Shown one piece after another: positions 8,226 to 16,580 of a stretch of 64,000 nucleotides of DNA. Under the pieces are notes generated by a model that ran no database searches, had not been told where the DNA came from, and saw nothing but the letters and a program-made list of their open reading frames with translations. Made by a program: the position numbers and the translations under genes. Source of the DNA: Streptomyces spiroverticillatus (GTDB lineage: Bacteria > Actinomycetota > Actinomycetes > Streptomycetales > Streptomycetaceae); the NCBI GenBank assembly GCA_014650415.1, contig BMUX01000019.1, positions 94,591 to 158,590 on the forward strand. Reading direction: 5' to 3'. Position 1 is the first letter of the stretch; each line of letters begins with the position of its first letter.

Positions 8226-9584
8226 ATGACGCGACCGAGGATTGTGGTGGTCGGCGCAGGCTTCGTCGGGATCGAGTGCCTGCACCGCCTGGAGCGCAAG
8301 CTCTCCCCGCGCGACGCCGAACTGATCCTGATCTCCCCGCAGGACTACCAGCTCTACCTCCCCCTCCTCCCGCACGTGGCGGCGGGCGTCCTGACCCCCC
8401 AGTCCGTCGCGGTCTCGCTGCGCCGCCGACTGCGCCGTACGAAGATCGTGCCGGGCGTGGCCATCGGCATCGACGCCGAGGCGAAGGTGTGCATCGTCCG
8501 CAAGACGACGGGCGAGATCACCGCCAAGCCGTACGACCACCTGGTCATCGCCGCCGGGTCCACGACCCGTACCTTCGACATCCCCGGCCTCACCGACCAT
8601 GCGCTGGGCGTGAAGACCCTCGGCCAGGGCGCGTACATCCGCGACCACGTGATCGAGCAGCTCGACCTGGCTGCGGCCGCCGTGGACGAGGAGGAGCGCC
8701 GGGCGCGCCTGCAATTCGTGGTCGTGGGCGGCGGCTACGCGGGCGTCGAGACGGCCGCCTGCCTCCAGCGCCTCACCACCAACGCCCTCAAGCGGTACTC
8801 CCGCCTGGACCCGTCCCTGGTGCGCTGGCACCTGGTCGACGTGGCCCCGCGCCTGCTCCCCGAACTGGGCGAGCGGCTCGGAGTGAAGGCGATGGCGATG
8901 CTGCGCGAGCGCGGCATCGAGTTCTCGCTCAACACCTCCGTCGCCTCCGTCGACGAGACGACCGTCAAGCTGACCGACGGCCGCACCCTCCCCTCCCGCA
9001 CCCTCATCTGGACGGCGGGCGTCGCCGCGTCCCCGCTGGTCACGACACTGGGCGCGGAGACCGTCCGAGGCCGGATCATCTCCTCCGACCACCTCAAGGT
9101 GCCGGGATACGACGGCCTGTACGCGGCCGGAGACGTCGCGGCGGTGCCGGACGTGGCCAAGGGCGGCGACGCGATCTGCCCGCCGACCGCACAGCACGCG
9201 CAGCGCCAGGGCAAGGTCCTGGCGGACAACATCGTGGCGAGCATGACGGGTGCGCCCCTCAAGCCGTACATCCACAAGGACCTGGGCCTGGTCGTCGACC
9301 TGGGCGGCGCGGACGCGGTCTCCAAGCCCCTGGGCGTGGAACTGCACGGCCTCCCGGCCCAGGTGGTGGCCCGCGGCTACCACGTGATGGCCCTCCCCAC
9401 ACTGACGGCCCGCGCCCGAGTGGTCGTCAACTGGGGCCTCAACGCGGTCGCGGGCGACGATTTCGTCCGCACGGGCTTCCAGGACAACAAGCCGAAGACC
9501 CTCCAGGACTTCGAGCAGACGAAGGCGTACCTGTCCCCGGCGGAAGTCAAGGAGTACGGGGCGGGCGTGCGGGCGCAGCTGTAG
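8226..9584 (+). CDS. NAD(P)/FAD-dependent oxidoreductase, NDH-2 type
   Basis: A 452-residue flavoprotein resembling type II (non-proton-pumping) NADH dehydrogenases, which pass electrons from NADH to quinone at the membrane surface. Two Rossmann dinucleotide sites are visible: VVVGAGFVGIE at residues 7-17 for FAD and VVVGGGYAGVE in the middle for NADH. The second FAD motif (GLYAAGDVA) and the NDH-2-like PPTAQHAQRQGK segment follow. A weakly hydrophobic C-terminal part could anchor it to the membrane. The ATG at 8226 is chosen since AAGGAG is 11 bases before it; GTG 8217 is too close to that site. It is transcribed away from argH. Confidence 0.88.
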   Translation: MTRPRIVVVGAGFVGIECLHRLERKLSPRDAELILISPQDYQLYLPLLPHVAAGVLTPQSVAVSLRRRLRRTKIVPGVAIGIDAEAKVCIVRKTTGEITAKPYDHLVIAAGSTTRTFDIPGLTDHALGVKTLGQGAYIRDHVIEQLDLAAAAVDEEERRARLQFVVVGGGYAGVETAACLQRLTTNALKRYSRLDPSLVRWHLVDVAPRLLPELGERLGVKAMAMLRERGIEFSLNTSVASVDETTVKLTDGRTLPSRTLIWTAGVAASPLVTTLGAETVRGRIISSDHLKVPGYDGLYAAGDVAAVPDVAKGGDAICPPTAQHAQRQGKVLADNIVASMTGAPLKPYIHKDLGLVVDLGGADAVSKPLGVELHGLPAQVVARGYHVMALPTLTARARVVVNWGLNAVAGDDFVRTGFQDNKPKTLQDFEQTKAYLSPAEVKEYGAGVRAQL

Positions 9585-9643
9585 GGGTCCGGCCCGCAGG
9601 TGTCCCGGCCCGCACCGGGTGAGCCTGGCCGTAAGCTCGCCCG

Positions 9644-10867
9644 GTGAACAGCATCGAACAGGCGACCGGGAATTCCGGTTCCGAGCCCGACCGCATCCGG
9701 GACCTCGTGGACGTCCGCGACCCGCGTGCCTGGATCGCGCTGGATCTCGACATCCGGGACGTCCTGCGCCGGGAGTGGCGGCCCTGGGACGAGCCGGCGA
9801 AGCCGGTGCCCCTCGGTCCCGGGTCCACCGAGCGGGAACTGGCGGTGGCGCTGTGCCACGCGGACGGGCGTGTCCGGGAGGCGGCGCTCGCGCGCGTGCC
9901 CGGCGTTCCCGCGCTGCTGCCCCTTGTCGCGATCCGCGGCACGGACTGGGCGGCTCCGGTGCGGGAGCGAGCACTGGCTCTCCTGCGCACGGCCCTGCCC
10001 GCCCTCCCCGTCCAGGCCTTCTGCGACGTCGCGGCAGTGATCGTAAGAGTGGCGGAACGGCGGCACGGCGCGGGTGTGCTCGCACTCGCGGAGCACCAAC
10101 TCCGGTACTCTGCGCCCGACTTCGTCGCCCGCTGCCTGAGCGCGCCCGAACGGCGGGTGCGACGGCTCGCCGCCCGGGAGGCCGTCGAGCGGGAGCTGTT
10201 CTCCCCCGTCGAGCTCGCCCGGTTCGCCGCGAAGGGGTCCGACGTCACGGTCCAGGACCGGTTCGCGCAGGCGGCCGTCGCCGCGCTTCCGGGCGAGGAG
10301 ACCGAGGCAGTGCTGGCACTGTTGCTCGACTCCCGGCAGTCCAGGGTCCGTGCCACCGGTGTCAGCGCGCTCAACCGGTTCGGTTCGGCCGCGCGCGCCG
10401 AGCCGTTCCTCACCGACCGGGCGCCCGTCGTACGCGCCTGTGCCCGGTGGGTGCTGCGGCAGCACGGTTCCCCTGCGCTGCCCCGGTATCGCGAACTGTG
10501 CTCGGATGCGGGGCGGTTGGACCACGCGCAGGCCGCTGCCGCCGCCGGACTCGGCGAGTGCGGTGAGCGCGCGGACGCCGCGCTGCTGCGGCCGTTGCTC
10601 GCCCATCCCGTTCCCCGGGTCCGGGCCCAGGCCGTGGCCGGCCTGAAGGCGCTCGACGTCGTGGCCGTCGCAGAGTTGCTTCCCCTCGTCGACGACCCGG
10701 ACCCCGCCGTGGTCCGCGCCGCCGTCGACGCGCTGTTGCCGTCGCCGGGCCGGCTCCCCGAGGCCTGGTTCGCCGCACGGCTCGGCGAGGAGGTGCCGCC
10801 CCCGACCCGGCTCGCCGCCCGGAGGCTGTACCAGGCCGTGACCGGCAAGCACCCGTCCACCTGGTGA
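9644..10867 (+). CDS. HEAT-repeat protein of unknown function
   Basis: A 407-residue, probably cytoplasmic protein built almost wholly of paired helices of the HEAT/armadillo type. Units such as DGRVREAALARV, ERRVRRLAAREAV, QSRVRATGVSALNRFG, VPRVRAQAVAGLKAL and DPAVVRAAVDALLP recur about every 30-40 residues, each with the D/R-x-x-V-R-x-x-A core. Such solenoids bind other proteins; no catalytic residues are apparent. The start is GTG 9644, with no strong ribosome-binding site. It resembles the HEAT half of the protein encoded at 17715-19082, but lacks the ankyrin repeats seen there. No function can be assigned. Confidence 0.8.
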   Translation: MNSIEQATGNSGSEPDRIRDLVDVRDPRAWIALDLDIRDVLRREWRPWDEPAKPVPLGPGSTERELAVALCHADGRVREAALARVPGVPALLPLVAIRGTDWAAPVRERALALLRTALPALPVQAFCDVAAVIVRVAERRHGAGVLALAEHQLRYSAPDFVARCLSAPERRVRRLAAREAVERELFSPVELARFAAKGSDVTVQDRFAQAAVAALPGEETEAVLALLLDSRQSRVRATGVSALNRFGSAARAEPFLTDRAPVVRACARWVLRQHGSPALPRYRELCSDAGRLDHAQAAAAAGLGECGERADAALLRPLLAHPVPRVRAQAVAGLKALDVVAVAELLPLVDDPDPAVVRAAVDALLPSPGRLPEAWFAARLGEEVPPPTRLAARRLYQAVTGKHPSTW

Positions 10868-10968
10868 AATCACCGGTACGGCAGGTCGGTTGAGCCGGAA
10901 GGACGAGCACACCGTGGCCTACGGTGCCGTTGCCGCTTCCGCCGCCGAGGGCTTCGTAACGTCGGAAC

Positions 10969-11664
10969 ATGATCCTCACGCGCGCCCTCGGTTGTGCCGT
11001 CCTGGTGTCCTGTCTGCTCGCTCCGGACACCCCCGAAGTCCCGCTTCCCGCGCGGATGGCCGACACCGGTGGGGGGCGGCAGCTCGTCACCGCTGTGGCG
11101 GACGGCACGGCCTCCACCACGGGGACCGTCACCTGGTGGGAGCGGCGGGGGTCCCGGTGGGTGGCGGCCGGGAGTGCTCCGGCGCGGTTCGGGGCGAAGG
11201 GGCTGGTCGAGGGGGCGGTCAGGGTGCAGAGCACGAATACGACGCCGACCGGGCTGTACGAGCTTCCCTACGGGTTCGGGACCGAGGCCGCGCCGAAGGG
11301 GGCGCGGGTCGTGTACCGGCGGGTCGGGGCGGCGTCGTGGTGGTGTCAGGACAATCGGTCGCGCGCGTACAACCGGTGGGTGGAGGGGCTTCCGGAGGAC
11401 TGCCGGGCGGGCGAGGCCGAGAAGCTGGATGCGTACGGGGTGCAGTACGCGCACGCGTTGGTGGTGGGGTTCAACTATGACCGGCCGGTGCGCGGGCGGG
11501 GTGCGGGCATCTTTCTGCACGTCAACGGGCCCGGTGCGACGGCCGGTTGTGTGTCCGTGCCGAAGGGGGCGATGCGGAAGATTCTGCGGTGGGTCGATCC
11601 GGGGCAGAAGCCGCATATCGCCGTCGGGACCATGAGGGGGAAGACCGCGATCACCCGCTACTGA
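10969..11664 (+). CDS. Secreted L,D-transpeptidase-like (YkuD-fold) protein
   Basis: A 231-residue exported protein. The N-terminus (MILTRALGCAVLVSCLLAPD) is a short signal peptide. The C-terminal part carries the YkuD-type active-site pattern: H184 followed by the segment around C194 (HVNGPGATAGCVSVP), plus GLYELPYGFG upstream. Enzymes of this fold form 3-3 cross-links in peptidoglycan or attach proteins to it, using the cysteine as nucleophile. The spacing and the G-C-V-S core fit the family, although the usual HGC is AGC here. Two extra cysteine-bearing segments (residues 126 and 145) might form a disulfide. No clear ribosome-binding site precedes the ATG. Confidence 0.8.
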   Translation: MILTRALGCAVLVSCLLAPDTPEVPLPARMADTGGGRQLVTAVADGTASTTGTVTWWERRGSRWVAAGSAPARFGAKGLVEGAVRVQSTNTTPTGLYELPYGFGTEAAPKGARVVYRRVGAASWWCQDNRSRAYNRWVEGLPEDCRAGEAEKLDAYGVQYAHALVVGFNYDRPVRGRGAGIFLHVNGPGATAGCVSVPKGAMRKILRWVDPGQKPHIAVGTMRGKTAITRY

Positions 11665-11734
11665 GGCGTACGTGTAGCGACCACATATCGAGACGGTGTT
11701 GCATGGGCGGGGCGGACGGGCGTTGCATCACGAC

Positions 11735-12709
11735 GTGCGTACCGAAACCGAGACACCCGCTCCGACCAGCCAGGACGACACCGACAGGACCGCCCGACGG
11801 GCGGTCACGGTCTTCCCCGTGCTGGTGCTCGTCGCCGGTGCCCTGGGGCTGCTGACCCCGGGCACCTTCGCCGACTGGAAGACCTCCGTGCCGTACCTGC
11901 TGGGCATCGTGATGTTCTGCATGGGGCTGACGATGACGCCGGTGGACTTCAAGGGGGTGGCCCAGCGGCCGTGGGCGGTGCTGCTCGGACTCGTGGCGCA
12001 CTACGTGATCATGCCGGGGCTCGGGTGGCTCATCGCCCACGCGCTGAGTCTGCCGCCGCAGCTCGCGGCGGGGGTGATTCTGGTGGGGTGTGCGCCCAGT
12101 GGGACCGCGTCGAATGTGGTGACGTATCTGGCCAGGGGCGATGTGGCACTGTCGGTATCCGTCGCGACCGTGTCGACCATGCTGGCCCCGCTGGTCACGC
12201 CGCCGCTGACACTGCTGCTGGCCGGGGAGTACCTCCCCGTCGACGCCGGGTCGATGGTCGAGGACATCCTGAAGACCGTGCTGCTGCCGGTGATCGCGGG
12301 GCTCGTGGTGCGGCTGGTGGCGGGGCGGTATCTGGAGCGGGTGCTCGGGGCGCTGCCGTGGCTGTCGGCCGTCACGATCGCGGTCATCGTGGCCGTGGTG
12401 GTGGCGGGCAGCGCCGCCGCGATCAAGTCGGCGGCACTGCTCGTCTTCGTCGCCGTCGTGCTGCACAACGGGCTGGGGCTTGCCCTCGGGTACGGGGCGG
12501 GGAAGCTCGGCCGGCTCGGGAAGCCCGCGAGCCGGGCGATGGCCTTCGAGGTCGGCATGCAGAACTCCGGGCTCGCCGCCTCCCTGGCCACCGCCCACTT
12601 CAGCCCGCTGGCCGCGCTGCCGTCGGCGGTCTTCTCGGTGTGGCACAACGTGTCGGGCGCGCTGGTGGCGGCCTGGATGTCGTACCGCAGCAAGAAGAGC
12701 GGGGACTAG
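11735..12709 (+). CDS. Bile acid:sodium symporter family (BASS) transporter
   Basis: A 324-residue integral membrane protein with about nine or ten helices. The signature is the GVILVGCAPSGTASNVVTYLARGDVALSVSVATVST segment in the first half and EVGMQNSGLAASLA in the second, which correspond to the crossover helices that bind sodium and substrate in this family. Bacterial members move organic anions such as pantoate or 2-keto acids, and the substrate here cannot be read. The start is uncertain: GTG 11735 gives the usual short N-terminus, and GTG 11696 would add 13 residues; neither has a good ribosome-binding site. It converges on argR with only 16 bases between the stops. Confidence 0.88.
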   Translation: MRTETETPAPTSQDDTDRTARRAVTVFPVLVLVAGALGLLTPGTFADWKTSVPYLLGIVMFCMGLTMTPVDFKGVAQRPWAVLLGLVAHYVIMPGLGWLIAHALSLPPQLAAGVILVGCAPSGTASNVVTYLARGDVALSVSVATVSTMLAPLVTPPLTLLLAGEYLPVDAGSMVEDILKTVLLPVIAGLVVRLVAGRYLERVLGALPWLSAVTIAVIVAVVVAGSAAAIKSAALLVFVAVVLHNGLGLALGYGAGKLGRLGKPASRAMAFEVGMQNSGLAASLATAHFSPLAALPSAVFSVWHNVSGALVAAWMSYRSKKSGD

Positions 12710-12712
12710 CTC

Positions 12713-12725
12713 TCCTCGCGGAGGA
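12713..12725. terminator. Short hairpin between converging stops
   Basis: TCCTC-GCG-GAGGA sits in the 16 bases between the transporter stop and the argR stop, flanked by a direct repeat of GGACTAGC that includes both stop codons. It may act as a weak bidirectional terminator. Confidence 0.45.
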
Positions 12726-13277
12726 CTAGCGCTCCTTCTGCGCGAGGCGCAGCAGGTGGTCGGCCAGGGCCTGGCCGCCCGCCGGGTCGCGGCTGATCAG
12801 CATCAGCGTGTCGTCGCCCGCGATCGTGCCGAGGATCGCCCGCAGTTCCGCCTGGTCGATGGCCGAGGCCAGGAACTGGGCGGCTCCCGGCGGCGTACGC
12901 AGGACGACCAGGTTGGCCGAGGCCTCCGCCGAGATCAGCAGTTCGGCGGAGAGGCGGCGCATCCGCTCCTCCTTGGCGGACTCCCCCAGCGGCGCCTGCG
13001 GGGTGCGGAAGCCGCCCTCGCTGGGCACCGCGTAGATCAGCTCGCCGCCGGTGTTGCGGATCTTCACCGCGCCCAGCTCGTCCAGGTCCCGGCTGAGCGT
13101 CGCCTGGGTGACGCTCAGCCCGTCGTCGCTGAGGAGCTTGGCGAGCTGGCTCTGCGAGCGCACCGGCTGCCGGTTGAGGATGTCCACGATCCGGCGGTGG
13201 CGTGCGGTCCGGGTCTGGGGTACGGCGGGGCCGCCGTTGCCGCCGTGTTCGTTGTCCCGCGCGTGCGCCTCGGTCAT
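12726..13277 (-). CDS. argR: Arginine repressor
   Basis: A 183-residue ArgR. Residues about 24-95 form the winged helix-turn-helix (RHRRIVDILNRQ...SQSQLAKLLSDDG-LSVTQATLSRDLDELGAVK), and residues 105-180 form the hexamerisation and arginine-binding domain with the conserved GTIAGDDTLMLISRD segment. With arginine bound it represses ARG boxes such as those before argC and argH. The ATG at 13277 is chosen because GGAG lies 10 bases upstream; an alternative ATG at 13286 overlaps the argD stop by four bases but leaves almost no spacing to that site. It is the last gene of the argCJBDR operon, so it is under its own control. Confidence 0.97.
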   Translation of the reverse strand: MTEAHARDNEHGGNGGPAVPQTRTARHRRIVDILNRQPVRSQSQLAKLLSDDGLSVTQATLSRDLDELGAVKIRNTGGELIYAVPSEGGFRTPQAPLGESAKEERMRRLSAELLISAEASANLVVLRTPPGAAQFLASAIDQAELRAILGTIAGDDTLMLISRDPAGGQALADHLLRLAQKER

Positions 13278-13282
13278 CTGCG

Positions 13283-14479
13283 TCATTCTCCGGATCGTTG
13301 GTCCCCGTGTGCCGTGTCGAGAACGCCTGGCAGGGCCACAAGGAACGCGTCCAGGAGGTCGTCGCCGATGGTCAGGGCGGGCATGAGCCGTACGACATCC
13401 GGGGCGGGCGCGTTCACGAGGAAACCGGCGTCCTGAGCCGCCTGCTGCACCTGGGGAGCGAGGGACTCGGACAAGACGATACCCAGGAGCAGGCCCGCAC
13501 CCCGGACGTGGGATACCAACGGGTGTCCGAGTGACTGGATTCCGTCCCGCAGTTTCTCGCCCTTGCGCTTGGTCTCGTCGAGGAGTCCGTCGGCGGCGAT
13601 GGTGTCCAGGACGGCCAGTCCGGCGGCGCAGGCGGTCGGGTTCCCGCCGAAGGTGGAGCCGTGGTGGCCGGGCTTGAGAAGGTCTGCGGCCGCTCCGTAC
13701 GCGACGGTCGCGCCCAGCGGGAGACCGCCGCCGAGGCCCTTGGCGAGGGTCACGATGTCCGGGTCGATGCCCTCTTCCGCCTGGTGGGCGAGGAAGTGGC
13801 CGGTGCGTCCCGTGCCGGTCTGGACCTCGTCGAGGACCAGGAGGGTGCCGGTGGCGCGGGTGATCTCCCGGGCGGCCTTGAGGTAGCCGGGCGGGGGGAC
13901 CACGACGCCGAGTTCGCCCTGGATGGGCTCGATGATCACGAGGGCGGTGTCCTCGGTGACGGCTGCCCGCAGGGCTTCCACGTCTCCGTACGGTACGTGC
14001 GTGACGTCGCCGGGAAGCGGCTGGAACGGTGCCCGCTTGCCCTCCTGGCCGGTGAGCGCCAGGGCGCCCATGGTGCGGCCGTGGAAGCCGCCGGTGGTGG
14101 CGACCATGTGGGTGCGGCCGGTGAGCCGGCCGATCTTGAAGGCGGCTTCGTTGGCCTCGGCGCCGGAGTTGCAGAAGTAGACCTTGCCGGGGCGGCCGGA
14201 CAGCTCGACGATCCGCTCGGCGAGCGCGACGGGCGGCTCGGCGACGAAGAGGTTGGAGACGTGGCTCAGGGAGGCGATCTGCGAGGAGACGGCCTCGACG
14301 ATCGCCGGGTGGGCGTGGCCGAGGGCGTTGACCGCGATGCCGCCGACGAAATCGGCGTATTCCTTGCCGTCGGCGTCCCGGAGGGTGGAGCCCTCGCCGT
14401 GGACGAGGGCGAGCTGCGGGGTGCCGTAGTTGTTGGTGAGGGCGTGCTGCCACCGTCCGGTGAGGTCGGCGTTGCTCAT
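13283..14479 (-). CDS. argD: Acetylornithine aminotransferase
   Basis: A 398-residue PLP enzyme of aminotransferase class III that converts N-acetylglutamate semialdehyde to N-acetylornithine using glutamate. The cofactor region is clear: VYFCNSGAEANEAA binds phosphate, LVLDEVQTGTGRTG contains the aspartate contacting the pyridine nitrogen, and TLAKGLGGGLPLGA holds the Schiff-base lysine. Its ATG overlaps the argB stop by four bases (14476-14479), with a GGGGGAG site inside argB, so translation is coupled. Its own stop nearly abuts argR. In actinobacteria the same enzyme may also act in lysine synthesis. Confidence 0.98.
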   Translation of the reverse strand: MSNADLTGRWQHALTNNYGTPQLALVHGEGSTLRDADGKEYADFVGGIAVNALGHAHPAIVEAVSSQIASLSHVSNLFVAEPPVALAERIVELSGRPGKVYFCNSGAEANEAAFKIGRLTGRTHMVATTGGFHGRTMGALALTGQEGKRAPFQPLPGDVTHVPYGDVEALRAAVTEDTALVIIEPIQGELGVVVPPPGYLKAAREITRATGTLLVLDEVQTGTGRTGHFLAHQAEEGIDPDIVTLAKGLGGGLPLGATVAYGAAADLLKPGHHGSTFGGNPTACAAGLAVLDTIAADGLLDETKRKGEKLRDGIQSLGHPLVSHVRGAGLLLGIVLSESLAPQVQQAAQDAGFLVNAPAPDVVRLMPALTIGDDLLDAFLVALPGVLDTAHGDQRSGE

Positions 14480-15429
14480 GACTGGGGCTCCCCCTGGGTG
14501 TCGTGGTCTGCGTATGGGGCGTCCGGGACGACCATCGTGCCGATGCCCTCGTCCGTGAAGATCTCCAGCAGGATCGAGTGCGGGACCCGTCCGTCGATGA
14601 CGCGGGCGGTGGTGACGCCGTTGCGCACGGCGTGCAGGCAGCCCTGCATCTTGGGCACCATGCCGCTGGCCAGCTCCGGCAGGAGTTTCTCCAGTTCGGT
14701 GGCGGTCAGTCGGCTGATGACGTCGTCGCTGTTGGGCCAGTCCTCGTAGAGGCCCTCGACGTCGGTGAGGACCATCAGCGTTTCGGCGTCCAGCGCCGCA
14801 GCGAGTGCCGCAGCCGCCGTATCAGCATTGACGTTGTAGACACGTCCCCCCTCAGAAGCGTCCTGGGAGCGGGCGATCGAGGAGACGACCGGGATGCGGC
14901 CGTCCGCCAGGAGCGCCTCGATGGCGCCCGTGTCGATCGCGGTGATTTCGCCGACCCGGCCGATGTCGACGGACTCGCCGTCGATCTGCGGGAAGTGCTG
15001 GGTGGCGGTGATGGTGTGCGCGTCCTCGCCGGTCAGGCCGACCGCGAGGGGACCGTGCTGGTTGAGCAGGCCGACCAGCTCGCGCTGGACCTGGCCCGCC
15101 AGGACCATCCGTACGACGTCCATGGCCTCGGGCGTGGTGACCCGCAGGCCCGCCTTGAACTCGCTGACGATGCCCGCCGCGTCGAGCTGCCGGCTGATCT
15201 GCGGGCCGCCGCCGTGCACGACGACGGGCCTCAGGCCCGCGTGGTGCAGGAAGACGACGTCCTGCGCGAAGGCGGCCTTCAGGTCCTCGTCGACCATGGC
15301 GTTGCCGCCGAACTTGATCACGACGGTCTTGCCCTGGTGGCGGGTCAGCCACGGCAGGGCCTCGATGAGGATCTGCGCCTTGGGCAGGGCGGTGTGCTTG
15401 CGGGCGGAGGCCTTCTGGGGGCTGCTCAT
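14476..15429 (-). CDS. argB: N-acetylglutamate kinase
   Basis: A 317-residue amino-acid kinase that phosphorylates N-acetylglutamate, the second step of the acetylated arginine pathway and its usual feedback-controlled point. The nucleotide-binding lysine is in TVVIKFGGNAM, the glycine loop is PVVVHGGGPQI, and YNVNADTAAAALAAALDAETLMVLTDVEGLY carries the ATP-binding aspartates. The N-terminal helix of about 30 residues before the kinase core is characteristic of the arginine-inhibited hexameric form. The ATG overlaps the argJ stop by four bases (15426-15429), and its own stop overlaps argD. Confidence 0.98.
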   Translation of the reverse strand: MSSPQKASARKHTALPKAQILIEALPWLTRHQGKTVVIKFGGNAMVDEDLKAAFAQDVVFLHHAGLRPVVVHGGGPQISRQLDAAGIVSEFKAGLRVTTPEAMDVVRMVLAGQVQRELVGLLNQHGPLAVGLTGEDAHTITATQHFPQIDGESVDIGRVGEITAIDTGAIEALLADGRIPVVSSIARSQDASEGGRVYNVNADTAAAALAAALDAETLMVLTDVEGLYEDWPNSDDVISRLTATELEKLLPELASGMVPKMQGCLHAVRNGVTTARVIDGRVPHSILLEIFTDEGIGTMVVPDAPYADHDTQGEPQS

Positions 15430-16580
15430 GAGGAGTACGCGCTGTTCTCGTGGACGTAGTCGGCGGTGAGGTCGTTCGCCCAGATCACGGCGGACTCGGA
15501 GCCCTCGGCGAGGTCGGCGGTGATCTTGATCTCCCGGTAGCGCATGTCGACCAGGTCGCGGTCGTCGCCGACGGAGCCCTTCTTGCAGACCCAGACGCCG
15601 TTGATGGCGACGTTCAGCTCGTCCGGGTCGAAGGCCGCCTTCGTCGTACCGATGGCGGAGAGCACCCGGCCCCAGTTGGGGTCCTCGCCGTGCAGGGCGC
15701 ACTTGAGGAGGTTGTTGCGGGCGATGGACCGGCCGACCTCGACGGCGTCGTCCTCGGTGGCCGCGTTGATCACCTCGATACGGATGTCCTTGCTGGCCCC
15801 CTCGGCGTCGCCGATGAGCTGGCGGGCGAGGTCGTCGCAGACGGTACGTACGGCGGCCGCGAACTCCTCGTATCCGGGGGCGACTTCGGACGCACCGGAG
15901 GCCAGCAGCAGCACGGTGTCGTTGGTCGACATGCAGCCGTCGGAGTCGACCCGGTCGAAGGTCTGCCGGGTGGCGTCCCGCAGCGCCTTGTCGAGGACGG
16001 GGGCCTCGAGGTCGGCGTCGGTGGTGAGGACGACCAGCATGGTGGCGAGGCCCGGGGCGAGCATGCCCGCACCCTTGGCCATGCCGCCGACGGTCCAGCC
16101 CGCGGGGCTGGTGTGCACGGACGTCTTGTGCACGGTGTCGGTGGTCTTGATGGCGATGGCGGCCTTCTCGCCGCCGTGGACGGAGAGCTCGGCGGCGGCC
16201 TTGTCGATGCCGGGGAGCAGTTTGTCCATGGGGAGGAGCACGCCGATGAGCCCGGTCGACGCGACGGCGACCTCGCCCGCGCCGATCTCCAGGACCTCGG
16301 CCGCCTTCTCGGCGGTGGCGTGGGTGTCCTGGAAGCCCTTCGGTCCCGTACAGGCGTTGGCGCCACCGGAGTTGAGGACGACGGCGGTGATCTCGCCGGT
16401 CTTGACGACCTGCTCGGACCAGAGGACGGGGGCGGCCTTGACGCGGTTGGAGGTGAAGACGCCCGCGGCGGCGCGGCGCGGCCCGGTGTTGACCACGAGG
16501 GCCAGGTCCGGGTTGCCGTTCGCCTTGATCCCGGCGGCGATGCCCGCCGCCGTGAATCCCTGTGCTGCCGTGACGCTCAC
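15426..16580 (-). CDS. argJ: Glutamate N-acetyltransferase (ornithine acetyltransferase)
   Basis: A 384-residue enzyme that moves the acetyl group from N-acetylornithine back to glutamate, making the arginine pathway cyclic. It is made as a precursor that cleaves itself before a threonine: the site is visible as KGAGMLAPGLA|TMLVV, with the Thr as the new N-terminal nucleophile. GTNDTVL-like STNDTVLLLASG and the HGEDPNWGR segment near the C-terminus are family hallmarks. The start GTG at 16580 overlaps the argC stop by four bases (GTGA), and the stop overlaps argB. No argA-type synthase is nearby; whether this ArgJ is bifunctional cannot be read here. Confidence 0.98.
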   Translation of the reverse strand: MSVTAAQGFTAAGIAAGIKANGNPDLALVVNTGPRRAAAGVFTSNRVKAAPVLWSEQVVKTGEITAVVLNSGGANACTGPKGFQDTHATAEKAAEVLEIGAGEVAVASTGLIGVLLPMDKLLPGIDKAAAELSVHGGEKAAIAIKTTDTVHKTSVHTSPAGWTVGGMAKGAGMLAPGLATMLVVLTTDADLEAPVLDKALRDATRQTFDRVDSDGCMSTNDTVLLLASGASEVAPGYEEFAAAVRTVCDDLARQLIGDAEGASKDIRIEVINAATEDDAVEVGRSIARNNLLKCALHGEDPNWGRVLSAIGTTKAAFDPDELNVAINGVWVCKKGSVGDDRDLVDMRYREIKITADLAEGSESAVIWANDLTADYVHENSAYSS